Notes: generated by a model from the sequence alone, not told the origin. A stretch of DNA of 64,000 bases from Rhizobium leguminosarum bv. trifolii WSM2297 (GCF_000271845.1 NZ_JH719392.1:174845-238844), one strand, 5' to 3'. Numbered from the stretch's first letter, positions 38,880-49,807 are shown. Translations and numbers: made by a program.

Positions 38880-38978
38880 CATTGCCTCCATTTGGCATCA
38901 ATCACTGATCGCATCTCCGAAGCAACGGTGACGAAGTGGATCCCCGGCCGCAGGCTTCAGGGAATGGGTCGACCCTGG

Positions 38979-39154
38979 TCAGTGTCTCGGCGCCCGCGGC
39001 TGCGGATCGGCATAAAGCGCGATGAGGCGTTTTCCGGACTCAACCCGACAAGCGTCTTCAACGCTTGGCGGACGAGTGCGCCGGTTTCTTTGTGCCCGGT
39101 GAGGGACCTGGCCCTTTCCACGAGAGCGTCATCGAGGTTAATAGTCGATCGCAT
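38979..39154 (-). pseudogene. VapB-type antitoxin, frameshifted and without toxin
   Basis: From ATG at 39154 the frame reads MRSTINLDDALVERARSLTG, then HKETGALVRQALKTLV, a clear VapB start. It then leaves the family. In the next frame the expected ending follows (VESGKRLIALYADPQPRAP, stop at 38979-38981). Restoring one C near 39046-39050 joins them. In the uncorrected frame the protein would end at 38957 with an unrelated basic tail. No VapC gene is found beside it. Confidence 0.7.
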
Positions 39155-39271
39155 CGTCCAGTTTCCTTATCCTGGTGTCCTGCCTAGTCCCATCAGCAGG
39201 CATCGGCTGTGGAATTAGCGGCCGGGGATTGTTGTAATTCGGCCCATTCCGTCACGGAGCCGAAAAATTGC

Positions 39272-40560
39272 TCAGTGCCCGGTTGCCTCAGGCTGCAGAT
39301 CAGCATCGGTCAGCGTCCCCAGGAAGGCAACGATCTCGTCGATCTCCGGATCGGTGAGGGCAGGTGCATCGCCCGGCTTCCTGCCGAAGGGCGGGTCCTG
39401 GTTGAGATTGTCCCAGTAGGCTTGCGGCAGGTCGTCATATCTGCGGATCGTGCCGTCTGAATTTTTCGGATACCAGCGGCCAGGATCGATGTCGCGCGTC
39501 GCATAGAAGGAGACGACGTCGCGCAGCGTGTGGAAATAGCCGTTGTGGAAGAAGTTCTTTTTCAGCGCCACATTGCGCAGCGTCGGCGTGCGGAACAGGC
39601 CGCATATTCGTTGTGTCCGGCGAGATCGGTACGCAGCGGGCCGCAGAGTCCGAGGTCGTGATAGTCGGGATCGGCGTTGGCCGGGATTGCCATGTTGCGG
39701 GGGGCGGCGAGCCCGAGGAAGCCGAAATCGGAAAAGAGCGGCGGCTCGCCGTCATTTGCCGGTTCGCTCAGATGGCAGCTCGAGCAGTTGCCTTTTTCCG
39801 GATCCTCGAACAGTTGCCGCCCGTGCAATTCCTGCGCAGTCAGCGTCGCCTTGCCGGCGAGAAAGGCGTCGTAGCGGCTGGAATAGGGATAAAAATCCGG
39901 GCCGCTTTGCTCGAAGGTGGCGAGCGCCTCGGCGGCGGCGTCAAAGGTGTCTTGCGGATTGTCGAACACCCTCTCGCCAAAGGCTGCCTTGATGTCGGCG
40001 GCATAGGGCGCCTTGCGCAATTTGACCGCGACCTCGGCCGCATCCTTGTTGCCCATCTCGAAGGGCGAGAGCAGCGGGATCTTCGCCTGGTCGGCGCCGT
40101 GATCGACCCGGCCGTCCCAGGTCAGGCCGCCGGTCGGGCCATTGTCGACGCTTTCGTCGCCCTCGTCCTCGGAATCGTAATAATGCTCGGTGAATGCCGG
40201 CACCGCCTGCAGATAACGCAGCGTCGGAACGGCGCGCAGGCCAGGCTGGTTCATATCCTTGCCGCCGATTTCGACCGGCCCCGCCGATGCCGGGCCGAAG
40301 GCGTGGGCCGGATCATGGCAGGAGGCGCAGGCCTGCAGGCCGGAGGCCGACAGCGAAGTATCCGAGAATATCTTGCGGCCGAGTGCGGCCAGTGTCTCGG
40401 CCCGGGCGAAGGCCTCGGCACGCGACATCGGTCCGGGATGCACGCCGGAGGCGGCCGCCGCGCTGCTTTGCCGCAGCGGCAGAATGACCAGACAGAACGC
40501 TGCAGCACCGAGTCCGACCACCATGGCGGATCGCGCAAGCCGGATAGTGTCGGTGATCAT
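39272..40560 (-). pseudogene. di-haem cytochrome c peroxidase (MauG/CcpA family), frameshifted
   Basis: The first part (39562-40560) has a membrane anchor or signal, then haem motif CASCH (LQACASCHDPAHAFG), the Trp/Asp segment LTWDGRVDHGADQ, and a second haem motif CSSCH (GNCSSCHLSEPAND). The remainder (39272 onward), LFRTPTLRNVALKKNFFHNG and AFLGTLTDADL, lies in another frame. Adding one C or T in GAATATGCGG near 39604 gives the expected EYCGLFRTPTLRN. Such enzymes reduce peroxide or oxidise proteins in the periplasm. As read, the protein loses its C-terminal third. Confidence 0.8.
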
Positions 40561-40753
40561 GATAAGGATCCCAATGACTTGGCATTCGTCTCCTTCATGA
40601 TCGAACCTCGCTGCAACAAATTGATGACGGTTATCCCGCGGGCGCTTCGTGACCGTCGCATGTCACAAAGTTGAAAGATGGCGGGAATAGCGTCAGGTCG
40701 CCCCCAAGCGTCTCGCTCCCTCTAGCCAACGCCCAAAGCCATGAGGTACCCCT

Positions 40754-42297
40754 GTGAAAAGTCTGAAACGCCTCGCCACAATCTGTCTCGCCGGGTCGGC
40801 GATGCTGCCGCTCGCCATGGCGACGGCTGCCCATGCCGCACCCGCCGGTTACGACAAGATCGACAATATCGTCGTCATCTATGCCGAAAACCGCAGCTTC
40901 GATAATCTCTACGGCAGCTTTCCCGGCGCCAATGGCCTCGCCGACGTCGGTGCCGATCAGGTCCGCCAGCTCGACCGCGACGGCCAGCCGCTCGCCGAAC
41001 TGCCGCCGGCCTGGGGTGGCCTGACCGCCAAGGGCGTGACCCCCGCTATCACCGAAGCGCAGTCGGCCCATCTTGCCAATGCCAGCTTCGCGATCGACGA
41101 TCCGAAGGGTTTTGCGCAGGCGCCATCGGTCGTCACCCGCGATCTCTGGCACCGCTTCTATCAGGAGCAGATGCAGATCGACGGCGGCAAAAACGACAAG
41201 TTCGTCGCCTGGGCCGATTCCGGCAGCCTGGTCATGGGCCATTATGACGGCTCCATCCTGCCGATGTGGCAGGTGGCGAAGAAATACGTCCTTGCCGATA
41301 ATTTCTTCCAGGGCGCCTTCGGCGGTTCGTTCCTCAATCACTTCGCGCTGGTCTGCGCCTGCGCGCCCTATTATCCCGATGCCGACAAGAGCCCGGCCAA
41401 GCCTGTGATCGCCAAGGTCGATGCCGACGGCACGTCGCTGACGGTCACGGAAAACGCCCCGAAGTCGGCGCTGGAGGGCGCACCGAAATTCGTCTCCGAC
41501 GGCACGCTGACACCGGACTTTTACGCCGTCAACACCATGCAGCCGCCCTACCAGCCGAGCGCCAATCCGCCGGCCAAGGATGGTGATCCAGCCTTGGCCG
41601 ATCCCAATGCCGCAACGACGCTGCCGCCGCAGCATGCGATCACCATCGGCGACCTCCTGTCGCTGAAGGGCGTCAGCTGGGCTTGGTATAGCGGCGCCTG
41701 GCAGGCAGCCCTTGACGGCAAGAACGCCACGCCGGTGCCGAACTTCCAGTTCCACCACCAGCCGTTCAATTATTTCGCCAATTTCGCGCCCGGCACCCCG
41801 GCGCGCGCCGAACACCTGAAGGACGGCGGCCTTGCCGGCGAGGCTTTCTTGAAGGATATCGACGCGGGCAAACTGCCGGCGGTTTCCTTCTACAAGCCGC
41901 AGGGCAATCTCAACGAACATGGCGGTTATGCCGATGTCTCGAGCGGCGACCAGCATCTTGCCGATATCGTCTCCCATCTCGAGAAGAGCCCACAATGGGG
42001 CCATATGCTGGTCATCGTCACCTATGACGAAAACGGCGGCTTCTGGGATCACGTCGCGCCGCCGAAGGCCGACCGCTGGGGCCCGGGCAACCGCATCCCG
42101 GCCTTCATCATCTCGCCTTCGCCAAGGGCGGCACGGTCGATCACAGCCAGTACGACACGACATCGATCCTCCGGCTGATCACGGCGCGCTACGATCTGCC
42201 GGTGCTGCCCGGCATCGTCGCCCGCGACAAGGCGCTGGGTGATAACGGCCGCCCGCCGATGGGTGACCTCACTGCCGCGCTCGACCTGACGCATTGA
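40754..42297 (+). pseudogene. phosphoesterase-family acid phosphatase/phospholipase C, frameshifted
   Basis: About 513 codons if corrected. A signal peptide (ICLAGSAMLPLAMATAAHAA) precedes the PF04185 motifs: NIVVIYAENRSFDNLYGSFP (nucleophile region), then DNFFQGAFGGSFLNHFALVC, and YDENGGFWDHVAPP near the end. After IISP the frame changes: FAKGGTVDHSQYDTTSILRL and the stop at 42297 lie one frame away. Adding one C in TCGCCTTCGCC near 42117 restores it. The family cleaves phosphoesters outside the cytoplasm. It diverges from the broken peroxidase gene, and both carry single-base lesions. Confidence 0.8.
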
Positions 42298-42305
42298 CGT
42301 TTTGC

Positions 42306-42335
42306 GAGCGGCCCCGATTTCCACAGGGGCCGCTC
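42306..42335. terminator. hairpin between convergent genes
   Basis: GAGCGGCCCC, 10 bases, GGGGCCGCTC: a perfect 10-bp stem between the ends of the phosphoesterase gene and the IclR-type gene. No T run, so a bidirectional but weak or Rho-aided terminator. Confidence 0.6.
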
Positions 42336-42352
42336 CCTCTCCATGTTTACCG

Positions 42353-43111
42353 TTACCGGCGCAGCAGCGGCCGCAAGGCGGCCTGCGTTTCCTTCAGCAG
42401 CGGCAGGTACCGCTCTTTCATCTCCGCGGCCGGGACGAGGGCGGCCGGCGCGCCGATATTGATCGCCGCAACCGTTTCGCCGCGATCGTTGTCGATCGGT
42501 ACAGCGATCGAGCAGAGGCCGATCTCCAGTTCCTGGTCGATGATGGCGTAACCCTCTGTCCGCACACGACGGAACTCGGCGATCAGCTCATCAGGGTCCG
42601 TCCTGGTATTGACCGTGTTCTGCTTCAGCTCGCTGCGGGCAAGGATGGCACGCGCCTCGTTTTCGCTAAGGGCGGCCAGCAGCACGCGGCCCATCGAGGC
42701 ACAGTAGGCGGGCAGGCGGCTGCCGGGGGTGAGATTGATCGACATGACGCGGCGCTGGGCGGCGCGGGCGATGTAGACAATCTCGGTGCCGTCGAGCACT
42801 GAGGCCGAGGCGCTCTGACCGGCCCTCTGCGAGAGAAGATCGAGATGCGGCTGCAACAACGCCGGCAGCGGTGTGGCGGCGAGATAGGCATGGCCGAGCC
42901 GCAGGATCTTCGGCGTCAGCGTGAAGAACTTGCCGTCATAATCGGCATAACCGAGTTCGGCCAGCGTCAGCAGCGAGCGGCGCACGGTGGCGCGGTCGAG
43001 CTCCGTCAGCTTGGCGGCTTCCGCAATCGATAGCCGCTGGCGCGTCTCGCCAAATGCTTCGATGACTTTCAGGCCGCGGGCAAAGCCGCTGACAAAATCC
43101 GTTTCGCGCAT
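42353..43111 (-). CDS. pcaR: IclR-family regulator of the beta-ketoadipate genes (PcaR-like)
   Basis: A 252-residue IclR protein. The N-terminal wHTH reads LSIAEAAKLTELDRATVRRS; the C-terminal GAF-like effector domain includes SINLTPGSRLPAYCASMGRV and CSIAVPIDNDRGETVAAINI. The start MRETDFVSGFARGLKVIEAF is the usual PcaR/PobR-type beginning. It diverges from pcaIJ, with a strong inverted repeat between them. PcaR proteins activate pca genes in response to beta-ketoadipate; the same is inferred here. The Shine-Dalgarno is poor, so the start at 43111 is based on family alignment. Confidence 0.85.
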   Translation of the reverse strand: MRETDFVSGFARGLKVIEAFGETRQRLSIAEAAKLTELDRATVRRSLLTLAELGYADYDGKFFTLTPKILRLGHAYLAATPLPALLQPHLDLLSQRAGQSASASVLDGTEIVYIARAAQRRVMSINLTPGSRLPAYCASMGRVLLAALSENEARAILARSELKQNTVNTRTDPDELIAEFRRVRTEGYAIIDQELEIGLCSIAVPIDNDRGETVAAINIGAPAALVPAAEMKERYLPLLKETQAALRPLLRR

Positions 43112-43137
43112 GGTTCGGTTCTCCAATCGATTGACTG

Positions 43138-43180
43138 AATTTGTGCGATATATGAACAAATGTCAAATAACGCACAAATT
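43138..43180. promoter_or_regulatory. IclR/PcaR operator candidate
   Basis: AATTTGTGCG (43138-43147) and CGCACAAATT (43171-43180) are perfect 10-bp arms 23 bases apart, between pcaR and pcaI. The centre contains a further loosely symmetric GAACAAATGTC. Spacing of about three helical turns suits a dimer of dimers, as known for IclR proteins. Confidence 0.75.
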
Positions 43181-43263
43181 TCTTGCCGAGCGGACCGTCC
43201 CGCCTTATGCCTGACCCTTGAGGACGGAGGAGCAGTTCTCGATCTAGCCAAGGAGAGTCCCGC

Positions 43264-43971
43264 ATGGACAAGACAGTCGGGAGCACGGCGGAGGCCGTAT
43301 CGGAGATCGGTGATGGCGCGACCGTCATGATCGGTGGTTTCGGTGGCTCCGGGGCGCCGATCGAGCTCATTCATGCCCTGATCGACAAGGGCTCGAAGAA
43401 CCTGACCGTGATCAACAACAATGCCGGCAACGGCCGCATCGGCATCGCCGCGATGATTGACGCCGGCCTGGTCCGGAAAATGATCTGCTCGTTTCCGCGT
43501 TCGTCGGATCCGCGCGCCTTTACCGACAAATACCTGGCCGGCGAAATCGAACTCGAGCTGGTGCCGCAGGGAACGCTGGCCGAGCGCATCCGCGCCGGCG
43601 GCGCCGGCATTCCGGCTTTCTACACGCCGACCGGCTACGGCACCGAATTGGCCGAGGGCAAGGTCATCGCCGAATTCGATGGCCGCCATTATGTGCAGGA
43701 ACGCTGGCTGAAGGCCGATTTCGCCATCGTCAAGGCTGAGATCGGCGATATTCAGGGCAACCTCACCTACAACAAGGCCGGGCGCAACTTCAATCCACTG
43801 ATGTGCATGGCCGCTGCCAAGACCATCGTTCAGGTCTCGTCGATCGTGCCGGCCGGCGGCATCGATCCGGAGCATGTGGTGACGCCGGGCATATTCGTCG
43901 ACCGTGTCGTCACTGTTCCCAATCCTCAGCAGGAAGAAGAGCTCATTCGAGCCGGAGTGGCCTACGTATGA
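43264..43971 (+). CDS. pcaI: 3-oxoadipate CoA-transferase subunit A
   Basis: A 235-residue alpha subunit of succinyl-CoA:3-ketoacid (3-oxoadipate) CoA-transferase. The glycine-rich CoA site reads ATVMIGGFGGSGAPIELIHA (about residues 20-39). NNAGNGRIGIAAMIDAGLVR and GTELAEGKVIAEFDG are further family segments. It transfers CoA from succinyl-CoA to 3-oxoadipate, the penultimate step of aromatic ring catabolism. The gene overlaps pcaJ by ATGA, which supports equal subunit synthesis. Confidence 0.93.
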   Translation: MDKTVGSTAEAVSEIGDGATVMIGGFGGSGAPIELIHALIDKGSKNLTVINNNAGNGRIGIAAMIDAGLVRKMICSFPRSSDPRAFTDKYLAGEIELELVPQGTLAERIRAGGAGIPAFYTPTGYGTELAEGKVIAEFDGRHYVQERWLKADFAIVKAEIGDIQGNLTYNKAGRNFNPLMCMAAAKTIVQVSSIVPAGGIDPEHVVTPGIFVDRVVTVPNPQQEEELIRAGVAYV

Positions 43972-44657
43972 CCATCGATATCAGGGATGACATCAAACTT
44001 TCCAATGCGCAGATCGCCTGGCGGGCCGCCCAGGATATCGCCGACGGCGCCTATGTGAACCTCGGCATCGGCTTTCCGGAAATGGTCGCCCGTTATCAGC
44101 CGCCCGGTCGTCAGGCAATCTTCCACACAGAAAACGGCATCCTGAATTTCGGCGAGCCGCCAGCCGAAGGCGAAGAGGACTGGGATCTGATCAACGCCGG
44201 TAAGAAGGCGGTGACGCTGAAGCCGGGTGCGGCTTTCTTCCATCACGCCGACAGCTTCGCCATGGTGCGCGGCGGCCATCTCGACGTTGCGATCCTCGGC
44301 GCCTATCAGGTCGCGGAGAATGGCGATCTCGCCAATTGGCGGGTGGGCAGCAAGGGCGTGCCGGCCGTTGGCGGTGCCATGGACCTCGTGCATGGCGCTA
44401 AGCAAGTCTGCGTCATCACCGAACACGTCACCAAGACAGGCGAGCCGAAGCTGGTGGAGAAATGCACCTTCCCGCTGACCGGCGTTGCCTGCATCACCCG
44501 CGTCTACACCAGCCATGCCGTCATCGACATCGTCGACGGGCGCTTCGTCCTGCGCGAGAAGCTGACCGCGATGTCGCAGGCGGAATTGCAGGCGATGACC
44601 GGTGCGCCGCTGCATGTTGCAGGGCCGGTTGCCGACCTCGTCGTCCCGAAACTCTAA
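43968..44657 (+). CDS. pcaJ: 3-oxoadipate CoA-transferase subunit B
   Basis: A 229-residue beta subunit. The catalytic Glu that forms the CoA thioester lies in HTENGILNFGEPP (about residues 47-59). GGHLDVAILGAYQVAENGDL and KGVPAVGGAMDLVHGAKQV match the family. The ATG at 43968 overlaps the pcaI stop. With PcaI it converts 3-oxoadipate to its CoA ester. The following gene, pcaF, begins 10 bp later. Confidence 0.93.
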   Translation: MTIDIRDDIKLSNAQIAWRAAQDIADGAYVNLGIGFPEMVARYQPPGRQAIFHTENGILNFGEPPAEGEEDWDLINAGKKAVTLKPGAAFFHHADSFAMVRGGHLDVAILGAYQVAENGDLANWRVGSKGVPAVGGAMDLVHGAKQVCVITEHVTKTGEPKLVEKCTFPLTGVACITRVYTSHAVIDIVDGRFVLREKLTAMSQAELQAMTGAPLHVAGPVADLVVPKL

Positions 44658-44667
44658 AGGAACAGCC

Positions 44668-45873
<1,206 letters not shown>

Positions 45874-45916
45874 TCGCGTCGTTGCGCCAGGTGCCCGGCT
45901 TCGATAGAAATCGGGC

Positions 45917-46399
45917 ATGCTGATCCGAGCCGCAGACAACAACGATCGAAACGCCATCTAGAGGATCATTGGCCCGACGATCCGCGCCGGTGAGACCTAT
46001 GCGCTCGACCGCAATCTCTCCGAAGCCGATGCGCTCACCTACTGGATAGGAGCGGACCGCGAAACCTTCGTCGCGGAAGAGGACGGCGTGATCCTCGGCA
46101 CCTATTACATCAAGGCCAATCAGGCCGGTGGCGGCCGCCATGTCTGCAATTGCGGCTACATGACCGATCCCGCCGCGAGCGGCCGCGCCGTCGCCCGCCG
46201 CATGCAGGAACATTCCATGCAGCACGCCCGCGCCCAGGGCTTTCGGGCGATGCAGTTCAATTTCGTCGTCAGCAGCAACCGCCGCGCCGTCGAGCTCTGG
46301 CAATCCCTCGGCTTCGAAATCGTCGGCCGTCTTCCCGGCGTCTTCCTTCATCCCACCGAGGGTTATGTCGACGCATTGGTGATGTTTCGAACGCTGTAG
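45917..46399 (+). pseudogene. GNAT-family acetyltransferase with in-frame TAG
   Basis: The frame from ATG 45917 reads MLIRAADNNDRNAI, a TAG at 45959-45961, then RIIGPTIRAGETYALDRNLS and a complete GNAT domain: VSSNRRAVELWQSLGFEIVG and VDALVMFRTL. Relatives have Trp or similar at the stop position, so TGG to TAG is the likely change. No alternative start gives a full domain. It lies 43 bp after pcaF in the same direction. GNAT proteins move acetyl groups to amines; the substrate is unknown. Confidence 0.75.
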
Positions 46400-46535
46400 G
46401 ACTGTGCACCGAAAAAAGATGTAAGCAGCCTGTCGAAATGACAGCGGCTCGAACGTCTTTAGATCGCGAGGCGCGGATTGCGGCGGAGCAGCCGTGTGCG
46501 TCGCGATCACTCTGTCGGCATGGAGGTTATGAAGC

Positions 46536-47753
46536 ATGAGTGTTTCCTATCGTTGGGTCATCGTCGCTGTCGGCGCTTTGATGTCGTGCGTGGCAATCGG
46601 TGCGATGTTCTCGCTGGCAATTTTCCAGGAACCGATCGCCACCGCCACCGGCTGGTCGCATGTCGGCATAGCCAGCGCGATGACGCTGAATTTCATCGTC
46701 ATGGGCTTCGGCGGGTTCTTCTGGGGTGCGGCCAGCGACCGCTTCGGCCCGCGCATCGTCGTGCTGATCGGCTCCCTGCTGCTCGGCCTGGCACTGGTTC
46801 TGGCGAGCCGGGCCGAAACGCTGCTGCAGTTCCAACTGACCTACGGCATCCTCGTTGGCCTCGCCGCCAGCGCCTTCTTCGCGCCGATGATCGCGGCGAC
46901 GACGGCCTGGTTCGACGAAAGCCGCGGTCTTGCCGTGTCGCTCGTTTCGGCCGGCATGGGCGTCGCGCCGATGACCATCTCGCCTTTCGCGCGCTGGCTG
47001 ATCTCGGCCTATGAATGGCGCCCCGCCATGTTGATCATCGGCATTGCCACCTGGGTGCTTCTGGTGCCGGTCGCCTTCCTGGTCCGGCGCCCGCCGGCCG
47101 AAGCTGCCGATATCGGCACCGATTTCGCGGCTGGCGGCGCCCGGCCACAACTGTCGAAAGTCTTCCGGTCGCCGCAGTTCATCGTGCTCGGCCTGACCTT
47201 CTTTGCCTGCTGCGCGGCCCATTCCGGACCGATCTTCCATATGGTCAACTATGCGACGATCTGCGGCGTCGCTCCGATGGCGGCCGTCAGCATCTATAGC
47301 GTCGAGGGTCTGGCTGGTCTCGGTGGCCGGCTGCTGTATGGCACCCTCGCCGACAGGATCGGGGTGAAGCCGGTGCTGGTCGCCGGCCTCTTGGTGCAGG
47401 CGGCAGCCCTTGCGACTTATCTCTTGGTCAGCGAGTTGGCCCAATTCTATGCGCTCGCCATCGTCTTCGGCAGCGCCTATGGCGGCGTGATGCCGCTTTA
47501 TGCGGTGCTGGCGCGGGAGTATTTCGGCCAGCGCATCATCGGGACCGTCTTGGGAGCGGCGACGATGCTCTCCAGCCTCGGCATGGCCTTCGGTCCTCTT
47601 ATCGGCGGCTGGATATTCGACACCTTCGCCAATTATTCCTGGCTGTTCATCGGCTCGGCGATGGTTGGACTTGGGGCGGCTGGGATCGCGCTGGCATTCC
47701 CGCCACTCGTGCGACAGAAGCCGCAGCCGGTCTTTGGGGTGTCTTCGCGATGA
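46536..47753 (+). CDS. MFS transporter (OFA/monocarboxylate-like)
   Basis: A 405-residue transporter with 12 predicted helices, from VIVAVGALMSCVAIGAMFSL to WLFIGSAMVGLGAAGIALAF. The loop 2-3 motif reads GAASDRFGPRIVV, matching the MFS G-x-x-x-D-R-x-G motif, and its counterpart is YGTLADRIGVKPV in the second half. The general pattern (IFQEPIATATGW near the start) resembles oxalate/formate-type or monocarboxylate MFS carriers. GGAGGTTATGAAGC precedes the start. Its position after pca genes suggests an organic acid, but no specific evidence exists. Confidence 0.85.
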   Translation: MSVSYRWVIVAVGALMSCVAIGAMFSLAIFQEPIATATGWSHVGIASAMTLNFIVMGFGGFFWGAASDRFGPRIVVLIGSLLLGLALVLASRAETLLQFQLTYGILVGLAASAFFAPMIAATTAWFDESRGLAVSLVSAGMGVAPMTISPFARWLISAYEWRPAMLIIGIATWVLLVPVAFLVRRPPAEAADIGTDFAAGGARPQLSKVFRSPQFIVLGLTFFACCAAHSGPIFHMVNYATICGVAPMAAVSIYSVEGLAGLGGRLLYGTLADRIGVKPVLVAGLLVQAAALATYLLVSELAQFYALAIVFGSAYGGVMPLYAVLAREYFGQRIIGTVLGAATMLSSLGMAFGPLIGGWIFDTFANYSWLFIGSAMVGLGAAGIALAFPPLVRQKPQPVFGVSSR

Positions 47754-47853
47754 CGTCACATTCAGGGAAAGCATTCGCCGAACGGAAACACATCGTACGG
47801 TTGCTACTTGCATAAATGTGTTTCAGAGTGGTGAGGATCGCCATGTCCGTTTG

Positions 47854-48642
47854 ATGGAGAATCCGTTGAGACGCGCGCTCCTGACGCTCTTGTTCGCAGT
47901 TTCCTTTGTTCTTTCGGCGTCGCTTGGCGAGGCTGGTGTCTCGCCTTCAAACCAGAGTGAAGCGGCGATAAGGTTTCAAGCGGTGGATGGCCTGGCGCGC
48001 CAGACCCGTACGCAAGGGGATTTGCCGCGCTGGTCGAATCCCGATCACGCCGAAGTTCTCGCACAGTTTTGGGACGTACAGGCGACGGTGGGCACGCCGC
48101 CCTATGTCTCGGCCGATCTGCCGGCACTTCTTGCTACCGCCGATCGGGCAGGCGCCCTTTACAAGACTTATGTCCTGTTCACGCCGCAATCCGCAGCGGT
48201 GCCTGATACGTCCGCCAATACCTCCAAATACCAGGATGAGATCGCGCGAGCTGCCGCCTATCTGCTGCGGGTGCAGGCCGCCGAGCTCGAGGCCATCGCA
48301 GATTTCGTCACAACGATTCCGGCCGCTGAAATGACGAAGCCACGCCGGACGGGACTGCAGCAGATGCGGCTTGGCATTAACGAGATGGTCACCGGTGCCG
48401 TCTTGATGTTGCGTTCGCCTGGGCTGCATACGGCCAACCGCAATATTCTGTTGAACAGCCTCGCTGACATCGCCGCAACCATGTCGGCGTCGACGCCGCC
48501 AGCGGACAGGGCGGCTATGATTGCGCAAATCGAGGCGGTGCTGCCTGTCCTGGCCGGGCCAGAGCGGGAGAATGCGCTTGCGTTCAAATCAGCGTTCGAG
48601 CGCAAAGAGTGTACAGGGCTGTGCGCGGTGGAAGCGCAATAG
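47854..48642 (+). CDS. exported protein of unknown function (262 aa)
   Basis: A 262-residue protein with a signal peptide: MENPLRRALLTLLFAVSFVL followed by SASLGEA. The mature part is mostly helical (PYVSADLPALLATADRAGAL, DIAATMSASTPPADRAAMIA) and ends with a Cys pair, KECTGLCAVE. No known domain was recognised. It precedes a membrane protein and two DUF3617-like proteins in the same direction, so the four may form an envelope-related group. The start at 47854 was chosen because it gives the signal peptide. Confidence 0.6.
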   Translation: MENPLRRALLTLLFAVSFVLSASLGEAGVSPSNQSEAAIRFQAVDGLARQTRTQGDLPRWSNPDHAEVLAQFWDVQATVGTPPYVSADLPALLATADRAGALYKTYVLFTPQSAAVPDTSANTSKYQDEIARAAAYLLRVQAAELEAIADFVTTIPAAEMTKPRRTGLQQMRLGINEMVTGAVLMLRSPGLHTANRNILLNSLADIAATMSASTPPADRAAMIAQIEAVLPVLAGPERENALAFKSAFERKECTGLCAVEAQ

Positions 48643-48682
48643 CGATCAACAGTGTCAAACTGAATGAGAGCAAGTTTCACTT

Positions 48683-49807
48683 ATGGAAAACACGTCTGCC
48701 CACTCCAGCAATGCCGATTGGACGCTGGCCGATTTTCTGAGCACCTATCGCTATTGGGCTCTCTTTTTGGCTTCGCTTCTTTTGGCGATCGGTGGCCAAG
48801 GTCTTAGTACAGTCCTTCCCATGATTTCGCGAATGACGGGCAGCAGCGCTCAGACTATCGGGATCTTCTATTTCGGATCCACTCTCGGCTGGGGTGTCGG
48901 GGCCTTCCTGGCGTTTGTCGTCGCGAGCCGGCATGCGCGGTCGGCTTTAATCTGCCCGCTTGTCGTCTGCGCCGTGGTCGCCATCAGTTTTCTGCCCGCG
49001 CCCGCGCTTTGGGGCTCGCCGGCGTTTCTAATTCTATTTGGTTTGGCATTGGGCACGGTTCGGGCCGTTTTTCCTCTCGCGATCGCCATCTTCCTGGTGG
49101 GCGGCAGGCCGGGCAAGATCGACTTCGGCTGCGCTCTCACGCTCATCTCAACGACGATACTGATCTCGGCCATCGCTCCGATCGGTGCTTCGTGGTTGGC
49201 CGAACTCGATCAAGCTGGTCTGCCCGTCGTTTTGGGTTTCCTGGCTTGCCTGCTCCTCGCTGTCATACTGCTGCTGCCGGCCGCGCACCTGACCTTCGAT
49301 GAACCTCCGCGTCCGCGACACCGGCCGCTTACGCCGCGCCGGCGATCACCTCTCCTGGTCGCTTTGATCCTCAGCATCCCGCCGATCCTCAGCTTTTTGG
49401 TGGGGCTCGGCATCTATCTGCTTCAGGCGAATGGTTTCGACGTTACCTATTCCCCCATCACCTTGTTTCCAGCACTTCTCGCCCTCGGCATTGCTGTAGC
49501 CGCCTTTATCTATTTTGCCTTTTGGGTCTATCGTATCCACGGGGAGTTGGCGGGCGCGGCGCAGTCTCAGCGTCCGGTGACGCCGCTTGCGGCCATGCTG
49601 ATTGCTATCCTTGTGCCGCTCGGATTGGCCGTTCTGGTCATGACCCTTGGCGATCTCCTCAACCATCGCGCACGCAATGCAGGCCAAAGACCGTTGGTTT
49701 CCATTGCCTGGCTCGCGATCTGGAGCTTCATCTTTCCACCGATCGCGATCGCAATGATCCAGAATGCCGCCAACGACAGCTATGTCGTAGGCTCCGGCAC
49801 GGCTTGA
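48683..49807 (+). CDS. multi-spanning membrane protein of unknown function
   Basis: A 374-residue protein with about eight to ten hydrophobic segments, e.g. YWALFLASLLLAIGGQGLST, FYFGSTLGWGVGAFLAFVVA and LLVALILSIPPILSFLVGLG. The first half resembles half of an MFS carrier (GSTLGWGVGAFLAFVVASRH), but the second half lacks the family repeat, so a transporter call is not secure. It begins 40 bp after the exported protein gene. ATG 48683 has no strong Shine-Dalgarno. Likely inner membrane. Confidence 0.6.
   Translation: MENTSAHSSNADWTLADFLSTYRYWALFLASLLLAIGGQGLSTVLPMISRMTGSSAQTIGIFYFGSTLGWGVGAFLAFVVASRHARSALICPLVVCAVVAISFLPAPALWGSPAFLILFGLALGTVRAVFPLAIAIFLVGGRPGKIDFGCALTLISTTILISAIAPIGASWLAELDQAGLPVVLGFLACLLLAVILLLPAAHLTFDEPPRPRHRPLTPRRRSPLLVALILSIPPILSFLVGLGIYLLQANGFDVTYSPITLFPALLALGIAVAAFIYFAFWVYRIHGELAGAAQSQRPVTPLAAMLIAILVPLGLAVLVMTLGDLLNHRARNAGQRPLVSIAWLAIWSFIFPPIAIAMIQNAANDSYVVGSGTA

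Noticed and set aside
40631..42163. 510-codon minus-strand frame over the phosphoesterase gene
   Set aside because: The plus strand carries clear phosphoesterase motifs; the reverse frame is low-complexity and Arg/Gly/Asp-rich.
45880..45920. Possible terminator after pcaF (GCCCGG...CGGGC)
   Set aside because: The stem is short and interrupted with no T run, and it overlaps the start of the GNAT frame.
46527..47813. 428-codon minus-strand frame
   Set aside because: Antisense to the MFS transporter; very polar, Arg/Asp/Glu/Gly-rich, no domain.
48683..49807. Assignment as a complete MFS transporter
   Set aside because: Only the first half resembles MFS and the second half lacks the internal repeat motif, so it was left as an unknown membrane protein.
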